64,000 bases of DNA from Scleromatobacter humisilvae (GTDB lineage: Bacteria; Pseudomonadota; Gammaproteobacteria; Burkholderiales; Burkholderiaceae_C): assembly GCF_023231945.1 (NCBI RefSeq), contig NZ_JAJLJH010000015.1:29985-93984 (forward strand). Direction: 5' to 3'. The stretch's first letter is position 1. Every line of letters starts with the position of its first letter. Below are positions 24,856 to 34,047 of this stretch, piece by piece. Both the position numbers and the translations under genes were made by a program. A model generated the notes under the pieces. The model did no database searches. It was not told where the DNA came from and saw only the letters and a list, made by a program, of their open reading frames with translations.

Positions 24856-26210
24856 GTGGCGACTGCCTGCAGGCGCCGCAGCGCCTCGTCGAACGGGCTG
24901 GATTCGTCGGGCGGCTGGCACAGCAGCGCCCGGATCGCTGCCTGCTTGGCAATGGCCTCGTCGGCGAGGGCGTCGCTGCCCGCCTTGTACTCGCCCACGC
25001 GCAGCAGGAACTCGATCTCCGCATGGCGCGCCATCAGCTCGCGGGCGCGGCCGGCGGCCTGCCGATGTTCGGGCGAGGCCACGCGCGAGAACACGCGGCT
25101 GACGCTGGCCAGCGCGTCGATCGCGGGATAGTGCTGCGCCTGCGCCAGCTTGCGCGAGAGCACGAAGTGGCCGTCGAGGATGGAGCGCACCTCCTCGCCG
25201 ACCGGATCGCTGCCGTCCTCGTCCTCGACCAGCACCGTGTAGAAGCCGGTGATCGAGCCGCGGGCGTCGTTGCCGGCGCGTTCGAACAGCCGCGGCAGCT
25301 CCGCGAACACCGACGGCGGAAAGCCGCGCCGCACCGCTGGCTCGCCGATGGCCAGGCCGATCTCGCGCAGCGCGCGCGCGAAGCGCGTGACGGAATCCAT
25401 CAGCAGCACGACCTCGTCGCCGCGCGCGCGGAAGCCCTCCGCGATCGCCGTGGCCGCATGCGCGGCGCGCACGCGCTCCATCGCCGGACGGTCGGAGGTC
25501 GACACCACGACCACCGAGCGCGCCAGCCCCTCCGGCCCGAGGCTGTCGTCGATGAATTCGCGCACCTCGCGCCCGCGTTCGCCGATCAGCGCGACGACGT
25601 TGACGCGCCGCGCCGCGCCGGCGGCCGCGGGCTCGCGCGCGGCGCAGGCCTGGCGCGCCAGCATGCCCAGCAGCGTCGACTTGCCGCCGCCGGCCATCGC
25701 GAAGACGCCGACCCGCTGGCCGCGGCCCACGGTCAGCACGCTGTCGACGGCGCGCACGCCGGTCGCCAAGGGTCGGTCGATCGGCAGTCGCGCGAGCGGA
25801 TCCGGCGCGTCCGCGTAGATCGGCACGCGTGCCGCCAGCGGCGGCAGCGGACGGCCATCGAGCGGACGGCCGAAGCAGTCGACCACACGCCCCAGCAGCG
25901 CGTCGCCGAACGGCAGCTCGGACGAGGCGCCCAGCACCTCGACCTCGGCGTCGAGCGCCATGCCCTGCAGCGACGACAGCGGCACCAGGAGCGCGTGGCC
26001 GTCGCTGAAGCCGACCACCTCGGCCAGGATCGCCTCCGCGGCGCCGTCGGGCGCGTTGGCGTCGACGATGCGGCACTGCTGGCCGATGCGTGCGTGCACG
26101 CCGCTCGCGCGCAGCAGCGTGCCGAAAGCCTGCACGATGCGGCCGCGCTGCGTGACCGTGCGCGTGCGCCGCAGCGCATGCACGAGCTGGTGGTCGAGCG
26201 GGCCGTTCAT
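24852..26210 (-). CDS. sctN: Type III secretion ATPase SctN
   Basis: 452 residues related to F1 beta subunits. Order: N-terminal barrel, Walker A AMAGGGKST (about 171-179), ALIGERGREVREFI, Walker B VVLLMDSVTRFARALREI, and the injectisome-type RRGFPPSVFAELPRLFERAG. The C-terminal helical part binds chaperone-substrate complexes. It powers unfolding and release of substrates at the base of the injectisome as a hexamer. Length is normal. It overlaps sctL upstream and sctO downstream by four bases each. Confidence 0.97.
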   Translation of the reverse strand: MNGPLDHQLVHALRRTRTVTQRGRIVQAFGTLLRASGVHARIGQQCRIVDANAPDGAAEAILAEVVGFSDGHALLVPLSSLQGMALDAEVEVLGASSELPFGDALLGRVVDCFGRPLDGRPLPPLAARVPIYADAPDPLARLPIDRPLATGVRAVDSVLTVGRGQRVGVFAMAGGGKSTLLGMLARQACAAREPAAAGAARRVNVVALIGERGREVREFIDDSLGPEGLARSVVVVSTSDRPAMERVRAAHAATAIAEGFRARGDEVVLLMDSVTRFARALREIGLAIGEPAVRRGFPPSVFAELPRLFERAGNDARGSITGFYTVLVEDEDGSDPVGEEVRSILDGHFVLSRKLAQAQHYPAIDALASVSRVFSRVASPEHRQAAGRARELMARHAEIEFLLRVGEYKAGSDALADEAIAKQAAIRALLCQPPDESSPFDEALRRLQAVAT

Positions 26211-26836
26211 CGCGCCTCCAGCGCGTCCCAGGCCGACTCGAGCCGGCGCAGCTGCGTGTCCAGGCCGGCGAGCGTGGTGCCGGAGCGCGTGACGAGGCGG
26301 CAGTCGAGCGGCGCCAGGGCGGCGTCCTCCTGCACCGAGATCGCGAGACCGTGCGAGCCGGCGGCGGCGCGCTCTCGCACGCGCTCGGCCGCCGCGGGAT
26401 GGACGACCAGCGTCACCGGCTCGTCGTCGACCAGCTGCCGCACCGCCTGGCGTGCGATGGCGGCGACGAGCTCGGCGGCGTCGAGCTCGCCCGCCAGCTT
26501 GCGCACGACCTCGATGGCCAGCATCGCGACGGAGGCCTCGGCCTGCCGGCGCAGCGCGACGCGTTCGCGCTGCGCGGTAGCGGCGATATCGGCTTGCTCC
26601 TTGGCGAACTCGTCGCGCGCGGCGCGGCGGCCGGCGGCGAGGCCTTCGGCGTAGCCGGCGTCGCGGGCGCGGTCCTCTGCGACGGCCAGTCGCACGCCGT
26701 CGGCCTCGCGCCTGGCCAGCAGGGCCGCGAGCAGCTCGCGCCCGTCGGCCAGCGCGCGCAGTTCGCCGGCCGGCAACACGCGGCGAGCGGTGGCGACGTT
26801 GACGTCCCCGGTGACGAACAGCGCGACGTAGCTCAC
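26207..26836 (-). CDS. sctL: Type III secretion stator protein SctL
   Basis: 209 residues, start GTG overlapping the sctK stop (GTGA). It has a charged helical middle (DAGYAEGLAAGRRAARDEFAKE), then the SctL/FliH-type domain (LAIEVVRKLAGELDAAELVAAI, then VTLVVHPAAAERVRERAAAG and a C-terminal strand region). It links the ATPase ring to the sorting platform and restrains its activity. Its stop overlaps the sctN start. The length and slot match the family. Confidence 0.85.
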   Translation of the reverse strand: MSYVALFVTGDVNVATARRVLPAGELRALADGRELLAALLARREADGVRLAVAEDRARDAGYAEGLAAGRRAARDEFAKEQADIAATAQRERVALRRQAEASVAMLAIEVVRKLAGELDAAELVAAIARQAVRQLVDDEPVTLVVHPAAAERVRERAAAGSHGLAISVQEDAALAPLDCRLVTRSGTTLAGLDTQLRRLESAWDALEAR

Positions 26837-27375
26837 GCGGCCTCCACCGGAATTTCGGCGACCAGCGCCAGCGCCTGGCCGACGAGCGGACGCGCGATCG
26901 CGAGCGGACACAACGTGGCGCGCGCTTCGGCGGCCGGCAGCAATGGGCCGGCGACGCCGCGCATCCACGCCGCGCCCAGGCTGCCCAGCAGCACCGCGCG
27001 GCCGGAGCCGTCGAACAGGCGCTGCAGGTCGCCGGACGGCGGCACGGCGGGCGCCTGGATCGGCAGCGCGGGACAGGCCATCACGCGGGCGAGCGTCGCC
27101 GTGCCGATCAGCGTGCGCGCGATCTCGATGCGGCGGCCGTCGATCCACAGCCGCATGCCGGGCGCCGCGAACAGGGCGCCCGTCACGCGGACCAGGCGCA
27201 GGCGCGCGTCGGCCGGCCACAGGCACCAGTCGGGCAGTTCGCCGAGCTGGCGCCATTCCACGGCCACCGCCTCGGGCGCGGACGCCAGCGGGCCGTCGAG
27301 CAACGTGCGCGCCACCGCGGCGCGATGGGCGCGGCGCGTGCGCATGTCGTGCATCGCGGGGAAGGTCGCGCTCAC
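26833..27375 (-). CDS. sctK: Type III secretion sorting-platform protein SctK-like
   Basis: 180 residues starting at a GTG that overlaps the sctJ stop (VSATFPAMHDM). WRQLGELPDWCLWPADARLRL near residue 45 and helical C-terminal parts fit SctK, a weakly conserved connector between SctD and SctQ in the sorting platform. Its stop overlaps the GTG of sctL. A longer in-frame start at 27450 would overlap sctJ deeply and gives an Arg/Gly-rich leader, so it was rejected. The call is mainly by position. Confidence 0.6.
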   Translation of the reverse strand: MSATFPAMHDMRTRRAHRAAVARTLLDGPLASAPEAVAVEWRQLGELPDWCLWPADARLRLVRVTGALFAAPGMRLWIDGRRIEIARTLIGTATLARVMACPALPIQAPAVPPSGDLQRLFDGSGRAVLLGSLGAAWMRGVAGPLLPAAEARATLCPLAIARPLVGQALALVAEIPVEAA

Positions 27376-28148
27376 GGGGCCACCTCCAGCGTCGTGATGC
27401 GGGCACCGGCGGCGCGCGCCGTCGCGGCCTGACGGCGCCGCCACAGCCACAGCCCGCCGCCGGCGAGCAGCCCGGTGGCGCCGACGGCCGCCAGCAACGC
27501 CAGCACCACGTCCAGCGGCGTGCCGGCCGGCGCGTGCGCGGCGCCGGCCTCGGGCCAGTCCTGTGCCGGAAACAGCGCCACCGTCACGTTGTCGTAGGGC
27601 AGCCCTTCGACGCTGTTGACGACCAGCGCCTTGATCTGGCCGACGCTGCCGGACAGGTCGACCCCCGCGCGATGCTTGATGAACACCGCGGCCGCGGCGG
27701 GCATCGGCTTGTCGGCGAGCGGATCCTTGTCGGGCAGCGCGAGCTGCACCCGCGCGACGATCACGCCGTCGATGTGCGACAGCGTGTTGGCGATCTCCTG
27801 CGACAGCGCGTGCGTCAGGCGCGCGTGCTCCTCGATCGGCGACGACACGAAACCGTCCTTCTTGAACACGTGGCCGATGCTGTCGAAGCTGTCGCGCGGA
27901 TAGCCGTTGGCGCGCAGCACGGTGATCGCGCGCGCGAACTCGGACGGCGGCGCGACGACGGCGAAGTTCGCGCCTTCGCGCGCCTCCTTGTCGGCGTCGA
28001 GGCCGGCGTTGCGCAGCACGGCGACCATCTCGTTGGCCTGCTGCTCGTCGAGCTGGGCGTAGAGATCCTGCGTGCCGCAGGCGGTCAGCAGCAGGGACGC
28101 CGCGAACGGCAGCAGCGCCGCACGGGCGAGGGCGATGAATCGGCGCAT
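27372..28148 (-). CDS. sctJ: Type III secretion inner-membrane ring lipoprotein SctJ
   Basis: 258 residues. The signal peptide ends in SLLLTACGTQDLYAQLDEQQ, so the mature Cys is lipidated. The YscJ/FliF-type ring-building domains follow: ANEMVAVLRNAGLDADKEAREG and LSQEIANTLSHIDGVIVARVQLALPDKDP, with ASVFIKHR replaced by AAVFIKHR. A C-terminal membrane helix (LDVVLALLAAVGATGLLAGGG) and basic tail complete it. It forms the inner ring with SctD. It lies four bases after sctI and overlaps sctK. Confidence 0.96.
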   Translation of the reverse strand: MRRFIALARAALLPFAASLLLTACGTQDLYAQLDEQQANEMVAVLRNAGLDADKEAREGANFAVVAPPSEFARAITVLRANGYPRDSFDSIGHVFKKDGFVSSPIEEHARLTHALSQEIANTLSHIDGVIVARVQLALPDKDPLADKPMPAAAAVFIKHRAGVDLSGSVGQIKALVVNSVEGLPYDNVTVALFPAQDWPEAGAAHAPAGTPLDVVLALLAAVGATGLLAGGGLWLWRRRQAATARAAGARITTLEVAP

Positions 28149-28152
28149 GGTG

Positions 28153-28566
28153 TCAGCTCTGTTGACGGAACAGCTGCTGCAGGCCGTCCGACGCGCGGTT
28201 GGCCATGTTGGAGGTCAGCTCGCAATGGAACATGAACTCCTGGCAGCGCACGGTCAGCGAGACCATGTCGCCGGGCGACAGGTCCTTGCCGGCCTGCATC
28301 GCGGCCGAGGCTTGCGCTCGCAGCGCGCCGGCCTCGCCGTTGATGTGCTCGAGCGGCTGGAACAGCGCCTGCACCGCCGGGTTGATGCGGTTGTCGGCGT
28401 GCGACGCCAGCTCGCCCTGGCCGCCGCGCGCCTGCGCGGTGCGCAGCGCGTCCTGGAAGCCGGACAGGTCGGTCAGCGAGACGCCGTAGCCGGCCTGCAG
28501 GTCGGCGCCGTGCATCGCGGGCGGCATCGCCGCGTGCAGCGCGGCGGCGGAGATTTCGATGGCCAT
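28153..28566 (-). CDS. sctI: Type III secretion inner rod protein SctI
   Basis: 137 residues, no signal, helical. The C-terminal segment (MVSLTVRCQEFMFHCELTSN, then MANRASDGLQQLFRQQS) has the amphipathic pattern and length of the SctI/YscI family, which forms the short inner rod joining the export gate to the needle. It lies just before sctJ, the normal order in injectisome operons, and after the needle candidate. The N-terminal part is more divergent, as usual. Confidence 0.85.
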   Translation of the reverse strand: MAIEISAAALHAAMPPAMHGADLQAGYGVSLTDLSGFQDALRTAQARGGQGELASHADNRINPAVQALFQPLEHINGEAGALRAQASAAMQAGKDLSPGDMVSLTVRCQEFMFHCELTSNMANRASDGLQQLFRQQS

Positions 28567-28649
28567 CTTCGGGTCCTCGTCGCGCCGGCGCGCAGCGGCG
28601 CCGGCGTTTCCATGAGAGGCCGGCGGCGCGCGCCACCGGCCGCGACGGC

Positions 28650-28964
28650 TTACTGCTTGCGCGCCATCGTGTCGAGCGCGCTGCCCACCGAGCTCAGCGA
28701 CGTGTGCGAGCTGTCGGACAGATAGCCCATGCGCAGCGACTCGGCGGTCAGCATCGTGATGGCCTTGGGGTCGTCGTTGCCGTCGCCGATCGAGTTCGAC
28801 ATGGTCGAGATCGTGTTGGCCTCGTCGTCCAGCGACTTGCTCCAGGCCTGCGCCATCGCGTCGAACCAGTCGCCCGAGGTGGACGAGCTGTCCGACGCCG
28901 GCGTGCTGGTGGTCAGCGGGGCGGTGGCCATCATGGACAGCGGATTGATCGTGGTCGTGCTCAT
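28650..28964 (-). CDS. sctF: Candidate needle protein SctF
   Basis: 104 residues. The first 30 are Thr/Ser/Pro-rich. Then comes a needle-like pattern: GDWFDAMAQAWSKSLDDEAN, helix, a short turn with Asp-Asp-Pro, and a second helix to the C-terminus (SLSSVGSALDTMARKQ). MxiH/YscF needles share this helix-Pro turn-helix plan and small size. Ahead of the ATG is GGAG. The slot between sctD and sctI is where needle genes sit in several injectisomes. The sequence identity is low, so this is a structural and positional call. The 241-residue candidate filament protein has a similar end (ALSGMARKN). Confidence 0.65.
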   Translation of the reverse strand: MSTTTINPLSMMATAPLTTSTPASDSSSTSGDWFDAMAQAWSKSLDDEANTISTMSNSIGDGNDDPKAITMLTAESLRMGYLSDSSHTSLSSVGSALDTMARKQ

Positions 28965-28999
28965 GGGGTGCTCCTTGCGTTGGTGGGTGGGGGAGAGGA

Positions 29000-30151
29000 T
29001 CAGAAATCGAGCTGGCTCTGGCGGCCGTCGCGCGTCAGGACGACGCGATGCGCCTCGATGGCCTTGACACGATGGCCCGTCGGCAGCAGCGCGCCGATGA
29101 AGTAGCGGGTGCCGTCGGCGGTGACGACGTAGGCGCTGTCGCCCGGCACGATTGCCGCGACGCGCTTGCCCGGGTCGTCGGCGACCGGCGTGTTCTGCGG
29201 CGGCGGGGCGCTCGGCTCGTTGCTCACGGCGAGCTCGCGCAGGCCCACGACGTCGCGCCGCGCGGTCGCGGCGGCGCGATCGACGGCGCCGGCGTCGGCC
29301 TCGTGCGCGTGCACCAGCACGTGGCCCGCGCCGCCGTACTCGGCGCGCGCGGTCACGCCCTGCACGCGGAAGACGTCGGCGACTGCATCGACGAGGCGCT
29401 CGCCGGTGACGACGTCGACCGGCACCTCCCCGAGTCCGGCCTTGGCGAGTTGCTGCTGCAACGCGTCGCGCTGCGCGTCCGTCGCGAGTTCGCCGTGCAC
29501 CATGACGCCGGTGGCGCCGGCATCGACATGCAGGTCGCGCCACTGCGGCTGGCTCGCGAGCACGTGCGCGACGGCCGCGCGGCGGTCGATGGCCGCGCCC
29601 ACCGGCGCGGACAGCAGGTGCGTCATGACCAGCAACAGCGCCGCCACGGCCGCGAGCACCGCGCCGCCGAAGGCCAGCCCGCGTTCGAGGCCATGCGCCG
29701 GACGCCGCGACGGCGGGTTCGGCGACGGCTGCGCGCCGGCGTCGTTGCCGGGCCCCTGCGGCGGCGCATCGGCCGGAAGCCGCCAGTCGGCGTTGTCGGC
29801 CTCGCCCAGCGCGAGCACGGTCGCGCCGAGTCGCAGTGGCGTATAGAGCCGCCAGTCGGTGGCGCTCCCCGCGGTCAGCTGCTGCGTGCCGATCCGCACC
29901 TCTCCCGCGAGCACTTCGAGCCGGGCCGGCGCGGTGCCGCGCGGCGTGACGCGCACGCGCGTCGAGGCGATCGTGGCGTCGCGCAGCTGCACCTCGGAGC
30001 AGGCACCGGCGTGCAGGCCGCCGATCTCGAAGCTGTGCCAGGCGACGGGCGCATGCGCGCCGCGCTGCTCGCCATCGAGCACGCGCAGCTCCAGCGCCGT
30101 GGCCGAGGGCGCGTCGGCGTCGGCGATGAAGGGCTCCGCGCGGGCGTTCAT
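29000..30151 (-). CDS. sctD: Type III secretion inner-membrane ring protein SctD
   Basis: 383 residues. Residues about 20-125 form the cytoplasmic FHA-like domain (LELRVLDGEQRGAHAPV; RLYTPLRLGATVLALGEA). A Pro/Asn-rich linker is followed by a membrane helix near 165-190 (LAFGGAVLAAVAALLLVMTHLL) and periplasmic ring domains (VAHVLASQPQWRDLHVDAG; VDAVADVFRVQGVTARAEY). With SctJ it makes the inner ring and anchors the sorting platform. It overlaps sctC by four bases. Confidence 0.92.
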   Translation of the reverse strand: MNARAEPFIADADAPSATALELRVLDGEQRGAHAPVAWHSFEIGGLHAGACSEVQLRDATIASTRVRVTPRGTAPARLEVLAGEVRIGTQQLTAGSATDWRLYTPLRLGATVLALGEADNADWRLPADAPPQGPGNDAGAQPSPNPPSRRPAHGLERGLAFGGAVLAAVAALLLVMTHLLSAPVGAAIDRRAAVAHVLASQPQWRDLHVDAGATGVMVHGELATDAQRDALQQQLAKAGLGEVPVDVVTGERLVDAVADVFRVQGVTARAEYGGAGHVLVHAHEADAGAVDRAAATARRDVVGLRELAVSNEPSAPPPQNTPVADDPGKRVAAIVPGDSAYVVTADGTRYFIGALLPTGHRVKAIEAHRVVLTRDGRQSQLDF

Positions 30152-32034
30152 TGCGGACCTCCTTGCGAGCCGGGCGGCGCCGGCAAGGGCGTGATCGCGC
30201 CGGTCGAGACGGCGGGCACGGGCATGGGCGCCGGCTCGTTCTCGCTGGCCGGGGCGAAGCCGCGCGGCGTGTCGATCAGTCGGGCGCCCACCGCGGCCGA
30301 CGCGAGCGTGGAGTGGCTCGGCGCGAGCCGCGGCGAGATCAGGAACAGGCGCTCGATGTGCTCGTTGTTCTCGTTGCGCGTCTTGAACAGGTTGCCGATC
30401 AGCGGGATGTCGCCGAGGAAGGGCACCTTGTCGACGTCGTTGCTGGTGGACTGGCGCATCATCCCGCCGATCAGCAGGCTCTGGCCTTCCTGGATCAGCG
30501 CCTGCGTGTTGACCGACGAGCGCTCGACCACCGGCAGGTTGTCCACCGTCTGCGTCGTCAGCGAGCCATCCTCGATCCTGACCAGCAGCTTGATGCGCAC
30601 CTGGCCGTCGTCCTTGAACACGTGCGGCGTCACGCGCAGGTTGGTGCCGGCGGTGACGTTGAACAGGTCGACGTCCTGGTAGCCGTTGACGCGCACGTAG
30701 AAGGTCTGGCTGTTGTCGAACACCGCCTCGACGTTGGACAGCGTGACCACCTGCGGGCTCGACACGACGCGCGCCGCGCCGTCACTCTGCAGCGCGTTGA
30801 TGCGCGCGATGAACTTGCCGGCGTCGCCCAGCACCGCCGAGACGAAGCCGCCCTCGCCGATGGGCGTGATGTTGACGCCGGGCTGCAGCAGCGTGTCGGA
30901 GCTGTCGCCCTTGCCGAACAGGATCGAGTTGCTGCCGTTGCCGTTGAAGCGCCAGTTGATGCCCAGCTTCTGCGCCTTGGTGGTGTCGATGTCGACGATG
31001 GTCGCCTCGATCTCGAGCGACTGCGGCTCGACGTCGAGCGCCGTCACCAGCTCCTGGTACTGCGCCATGCGCTCGGGCAGGTCACGCACGATGACCGCGT
31101 TGAGGCGCTGGTCGACCTCGATGCGCGCCTGGCCGGGATCCATCGTCGCGGCCGCGGGCGGCGCGCCGCCGTCGTCGATGGACGCGGCGCCCGGCGCGTT
31201 CGCATAGACGGCGGCGAGCGCCTGGGCGACGCCGTTGTCCGGGCTGCGCGTGCCGGCGTTGGGCGCGCCGAGCGTGCCAAGGCGGTCGCTTGCCGCGTTG
31301 CGCGCCAGGCCCTGGCCGCGCAGCTTGGGCACGGTGGTGCGCGCGTCGGACTCGAGCGCGCCCTGGCGCGACTTGTTGGTCACCAGCGAACGCAGGATGC
31401 TCGCCACGCCGGGCACCTGCACCTTGTTGCCGCCGAACTCCATCGTCACGTCCTGCGCCCACGCGTAGCGCAGGTAGAACACCTTGAAGCCCAGCGGCGG
31501 CTGCGCGAGGTTGGCGGCCTGCGCCACGTGGTACAGGTCCTCCACCTGCTCGACGAAGCGCGGCGTGCCGATGGCGATCAGGCTGCCGTCGGGCGTCGCG
31601 CGCAAGGTGTTGTGGATGTCGACGAGGCGGGCCTCCTGCACCGAGCGCCGCACGCGCTCCGACAGTGTCGGCGTGGTCGTCAGCGCACGCGTGGCGATCT
31701 CGCTGGCCGCGTACACGTGCACGACGACGCCGTCGTAATACGTCAGCAGTCCGAACGAGCGCGAGATGTCGCGCAGGATCTTCGCCGGCGGCGCGTTGAA
31801 GCTGCCGCTGACCTGGCCGTGCACGTTGGGGCTGACGTCGACGGGCAGGTCGAGCCGGCCGAAGAAGTCCTGCAGGAAGGCCTGGATCGGCTGCTCGCGC
31901 GCGGTCAGCGACAGCGGCGCGTCGCTGGCGATCGGGACGGCGGCGGCCAGCGCGCCGCCGCAGGCGAGCAGCGAGACGGCGAACAACAGCGCGGACAGCG
32001 GCTGCGGATGGAACAGGCGAGACAGGAGATGCAT
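30148..32034 (-). CDS. sctC: Type III secretion outer-membrane secretin SctC
   Basis: 628 residues with signal peptide (LLFAVSLLACGGALAAAVPIA). N-terminal ring-building domains start at ARTREQPIQAFLQDFFGRL-like text; NVHGQVSGSFNAPPAKILRDI is the first. The secretin core carries VDQRLNAVIVRDLPERMAQY, IEATIVDIDTTKAQKLGINW, VVSSPQVVTLSNVEAVFDN and the terminal VPFLGDIPLIGNLFKTR. It forms the outer-membrane channel of the injectisome. Its presence separates this cluster from a flagellar one. It starts 24 bases after sctV and overlaps sctD. Confidence 0.97.
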   Translation of the reverse strand: MHLLSRLFHPQPLSALLFAVSLLACGGALAAAVPIASDAPLSLTAREQPIQAFLQDFFGRLDLPVDVSPNVHGQVSGSFNAPPAKILRDISRSFGLLTYYDGVVVHVYAASEIATRALTTTPTLSERVRRSVQEARLVDIHNTLRATPDGSLIAIGTPRFVEQVEDLYHVAQAANLAQPPLGFKVFYLRYAWAQDVTMEFGGNKVQVPGVASILRSLVTNKSRQGALESDARTTVPKLRGQGLARNAASDRLGTLGAPNAGTRSPDNGVAQALAAVYANAPGAASIDDGGAPPAAATMDPGQARIEVDQRLNAVIVRDLPERMAQYQELVTALDVEPQSLEIEATIVDIDTTKAQKLGINWRFNGNGSNSILFGKGDSSDTLLQPGVNITPIGEGGFVSAVLGDAGKFIARINALQSDGAARVVSSPQVVTLSNVEAVFDNSQTFYVRVNGYQDVDLFNVTAGTNLRVTPHVFKDDGQVRIKLLVRIEDGSLTTQTVDNLPVVERSSVNTQALIQEGQSLLIGGMMRQSTSNDVDKVPFLGDIPLIGNLFKTRNENNEHIERLFLISPRLAPSHSTLASAAVGARLIDTPRGFAPASENEPAPMPVPAVSTGAITPLPAPPGSQGGPQ

Positions 32035-32058
32035 CGGTCGCTTTTCGGGCAGGGGCGG

Positions 32059-34047
32059 TCAGGCGGCTTGGAGCAGCGGGCGGGGCGGCTGGCCGACGTG
32101 GTCGAGCAGCTCGAGCTTGAGCGTCGGAACGAGTTCCTGGTAGGACAGCACGGGCGTGTCGAACGCGTCGGCCTCGACGAGCTTGCGCACGTGGCGGCGC
32201 AGGTCGACGGGCGTGACGATGGCGTCGGGGCCGTGCTGCGCGATCGCCTGCACGAAGCCCTGGACGATGCCTTGCGCGGCCTGCGGATCGAGCGCGAGCT
32301 GGTGCACGCCGCCGGAGACGCGGATGCTCTCGCGCAGCATCGTCTCGAGCTCGGGCGCGAGCATCAGCGCGCGCAGCCGGCCCTCGGGCGCGTGGCGATG
32401 GCTGATCTGGCGCTTGAGCGCGATGCGCGCGAACTCGGTCAGCGTGTGCACGTCCTTCTCGCGCTGGCCGATGTCGGCGAGCGTCTCCAGCACGTCGCGC
32501 AGCTGGCGGATCGGCACCTCTTCCTCGACCAGCCGGCGCAGGATGTCCGACAGCCGCTGCATCGGCAGCGCGCGCAGCACTTCCTTGACGACGTCGGGGA
32601 TCTCGCCGCCGGCGCGCGCGAGCATCGCGCTCGTCTCCTGGATGCCGAAGAACAGCGCGGCGTGGCGGCGCAGCGACTCGCGCACGGCGTCGGCAACGTC
32701 CGATGCATGCGTCCACGCGCCCTGGGCGATCGGCACCTCGTAGGCGAAGAGCTGCCACTCGCCGGCGGTGGCGAGCGCGTCGCCGCCAGCGGCCTGCGCC
32801 GCGGCGGGCTGGCCGTGGACGCTGATGCGCGGCAACGGCAGGCCCAGCTGCAGCTGGTAATGCTCCTGCACGTCCTGCAAGGCCTGCACCAGCGCGGGGC
32901 CGGCCTCGTGTCTCAGCGCGGCCGCGGGCACCCGCAGCAGCAGCGGCACCGCCGCGCGCAGCACGGTCGGCGCGGTGCTGAGCACGCGATCCTCGATCTC
33001 GGGCGTGGCGCCGCGCGACTCCATCGCCGGCCGCACGAGCCGCGACAGGCGCACGCGCAGCACCGGCGTTCCGAGCGCCCCGGCCAGTCCGATGGCCGCG
33101 CCGAGTCCGACGAACACCGCGCCCGGAAAACCCGGCACCAGCGCGAACATCAGGCACAGCGCGCCCGTGACCAGCATCACGCGGGGCTTGGCGCCGAGCT
33201 GGCGACGGATCGCGTCGCCGAGATGGGCATCGGCCTCGTCAGTCGTGCGCGTGACCAGCAGGCCCGCCGACATCGCCGCCAGCAGCGCCGGGATCTGCGA
33301 GACCATGCCGTCGCCGATCGTCAGGATCGAGTAGCGCGTCATCGCGCTGCCGAAGTCGAGATCCTGCTGCAGCACGCCCACCGCGAGGCCGCCGAGCAGG
33401 TTGATCGCGATGATGACGATGCCCGCGATGGCGTCGCCCTTGACGAACTTCATCGCGCCGTCGAGGCTGCCGTGCAGCTTGCTCTCGAGCTCCAGCTCGC
33501 GGCGCTTGCGGCGCGCCTCGTCCTTGTCGATCAGGCCCGAGCGCAGGTCGGAGTCGATCGACAGCTGCTTGCCCGGCATCGCGTCCAGCGTGAAGCGCGC
33601 CGCGACCTCGGCGACGCGCTCGGCGCCCTTGGCGATGACGATGAACTGCACCACGGTGATGATGAGGAACACCACCAGCCCGACGACGAGGTTGCCGCCG
33701 GCCACCATCTTGCCGAAGGTGTCGATGATGTGGCCCGCGTGCGCGTGCAGCAGGATCATGCGCGTCGTCGCGATCGCCAGCGACAACCGGAACAGCGTGG
33801 TGATGAGCAGCACGCTCGGGAAGACGGCGAACTCCAGCGGCGTGGCGATGTAGATCGACACCAGCAGCAGCGTCAGCCCGATCGCGATGTTGACGGCCAC
33901 CAGCACGTCGATGAGCCAGGCCGGCAGCGGCAGCACCATCAGCGCGATGATCGCGACGATGCCGGCGACGAGGAACAGGTCGCTGAAGCGGGCGAACGGC
34001 CCGGTGTCGCGGCGCTCGGCGGACCGGAAGTAGGACGCCAGGCTCAT
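32059..34047 (-). CDS. sctV: Type III secretion export gate protein SctV
   Basis: 662 residues of the FHIPEP/SctV family. The N-terminal half has about eight membrane helices, with the conserved loop PGKQLSIDSDLRSGLIDKDEA and GDAIAGIVIIAINLLGGLAVG. The C-terminal cytoplasmic domain (about 350-662) forms the nonameric substrate-docking ring (DVVKEVLRALPMQRLSDILR, then LVEEEVPIRQLRDVLETLADIG). Start ATG at 34047 overlaps the upstream lytic transglycosylase stop by four bases. Confidence 0.97.
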   Translation of the reverse strand: MSLASYFRSAERRDTGPFARFSDLFLVAGIVAIIALMVLPLPAWLIDVLVAVNIAIGLTLLLVSIYIATPLEFAVFPSVLLITTLFRLSLAIATTRMILLHAHAGHIIDTFGKMVAGGNLVVGLVVFLIITVVQFIVIAKGAERVAEVAARFTLDAMPGKQLSIDSDLRSGLIDKDEARRKRRELELESKLHGSLDGAMKFVKGDAIAGIVIIAINLLGGLAVGVLQQDLDFGSAMTRYSILTIGDGMVSQIPALLAAMSAGLLVTRTTDEADAHLGDAIRRQLGAKPRVMLVTGALCLMFALVPGFPGAVFVGLGAAIGLAGALGTPVLRVRLSRLVRPAMESRGATPEIEDRVLSTAPTVLRAAVPLLLRVPAAALRHEAGPALVQALQDVQEHYQLQLGLPLPRISVHGQPAAAQAAGGDALATAGEWQLFAYEVPIAQGAWTHASDVADAVRESLRRHAALFFGIQETSAMLARAGGEIPDVVKEVLRALPMQRLSDILRRLVEEEVPIRQLRDVLETLADIGQREKDVHTLTEFARIALKRQISHRHAPEGRLRALMLAPELETMLRESIRVSGGVHQLALDPQAAQGIVQGFVQAIAQHGPDAIVTPVDLRRHVRKLVEADAFDTPVLSYQELVPTLKLELLDHVGQPPRPLLQAA

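Noticed and set aside
32620..32640. A stretch near-identical to the region before the M15-like gene (ATCGCGCTCGTCTCCTGG)
   Set aside because: It lies inside sctV coding sequence and is explained by codon use; no repeat element surrounds it.
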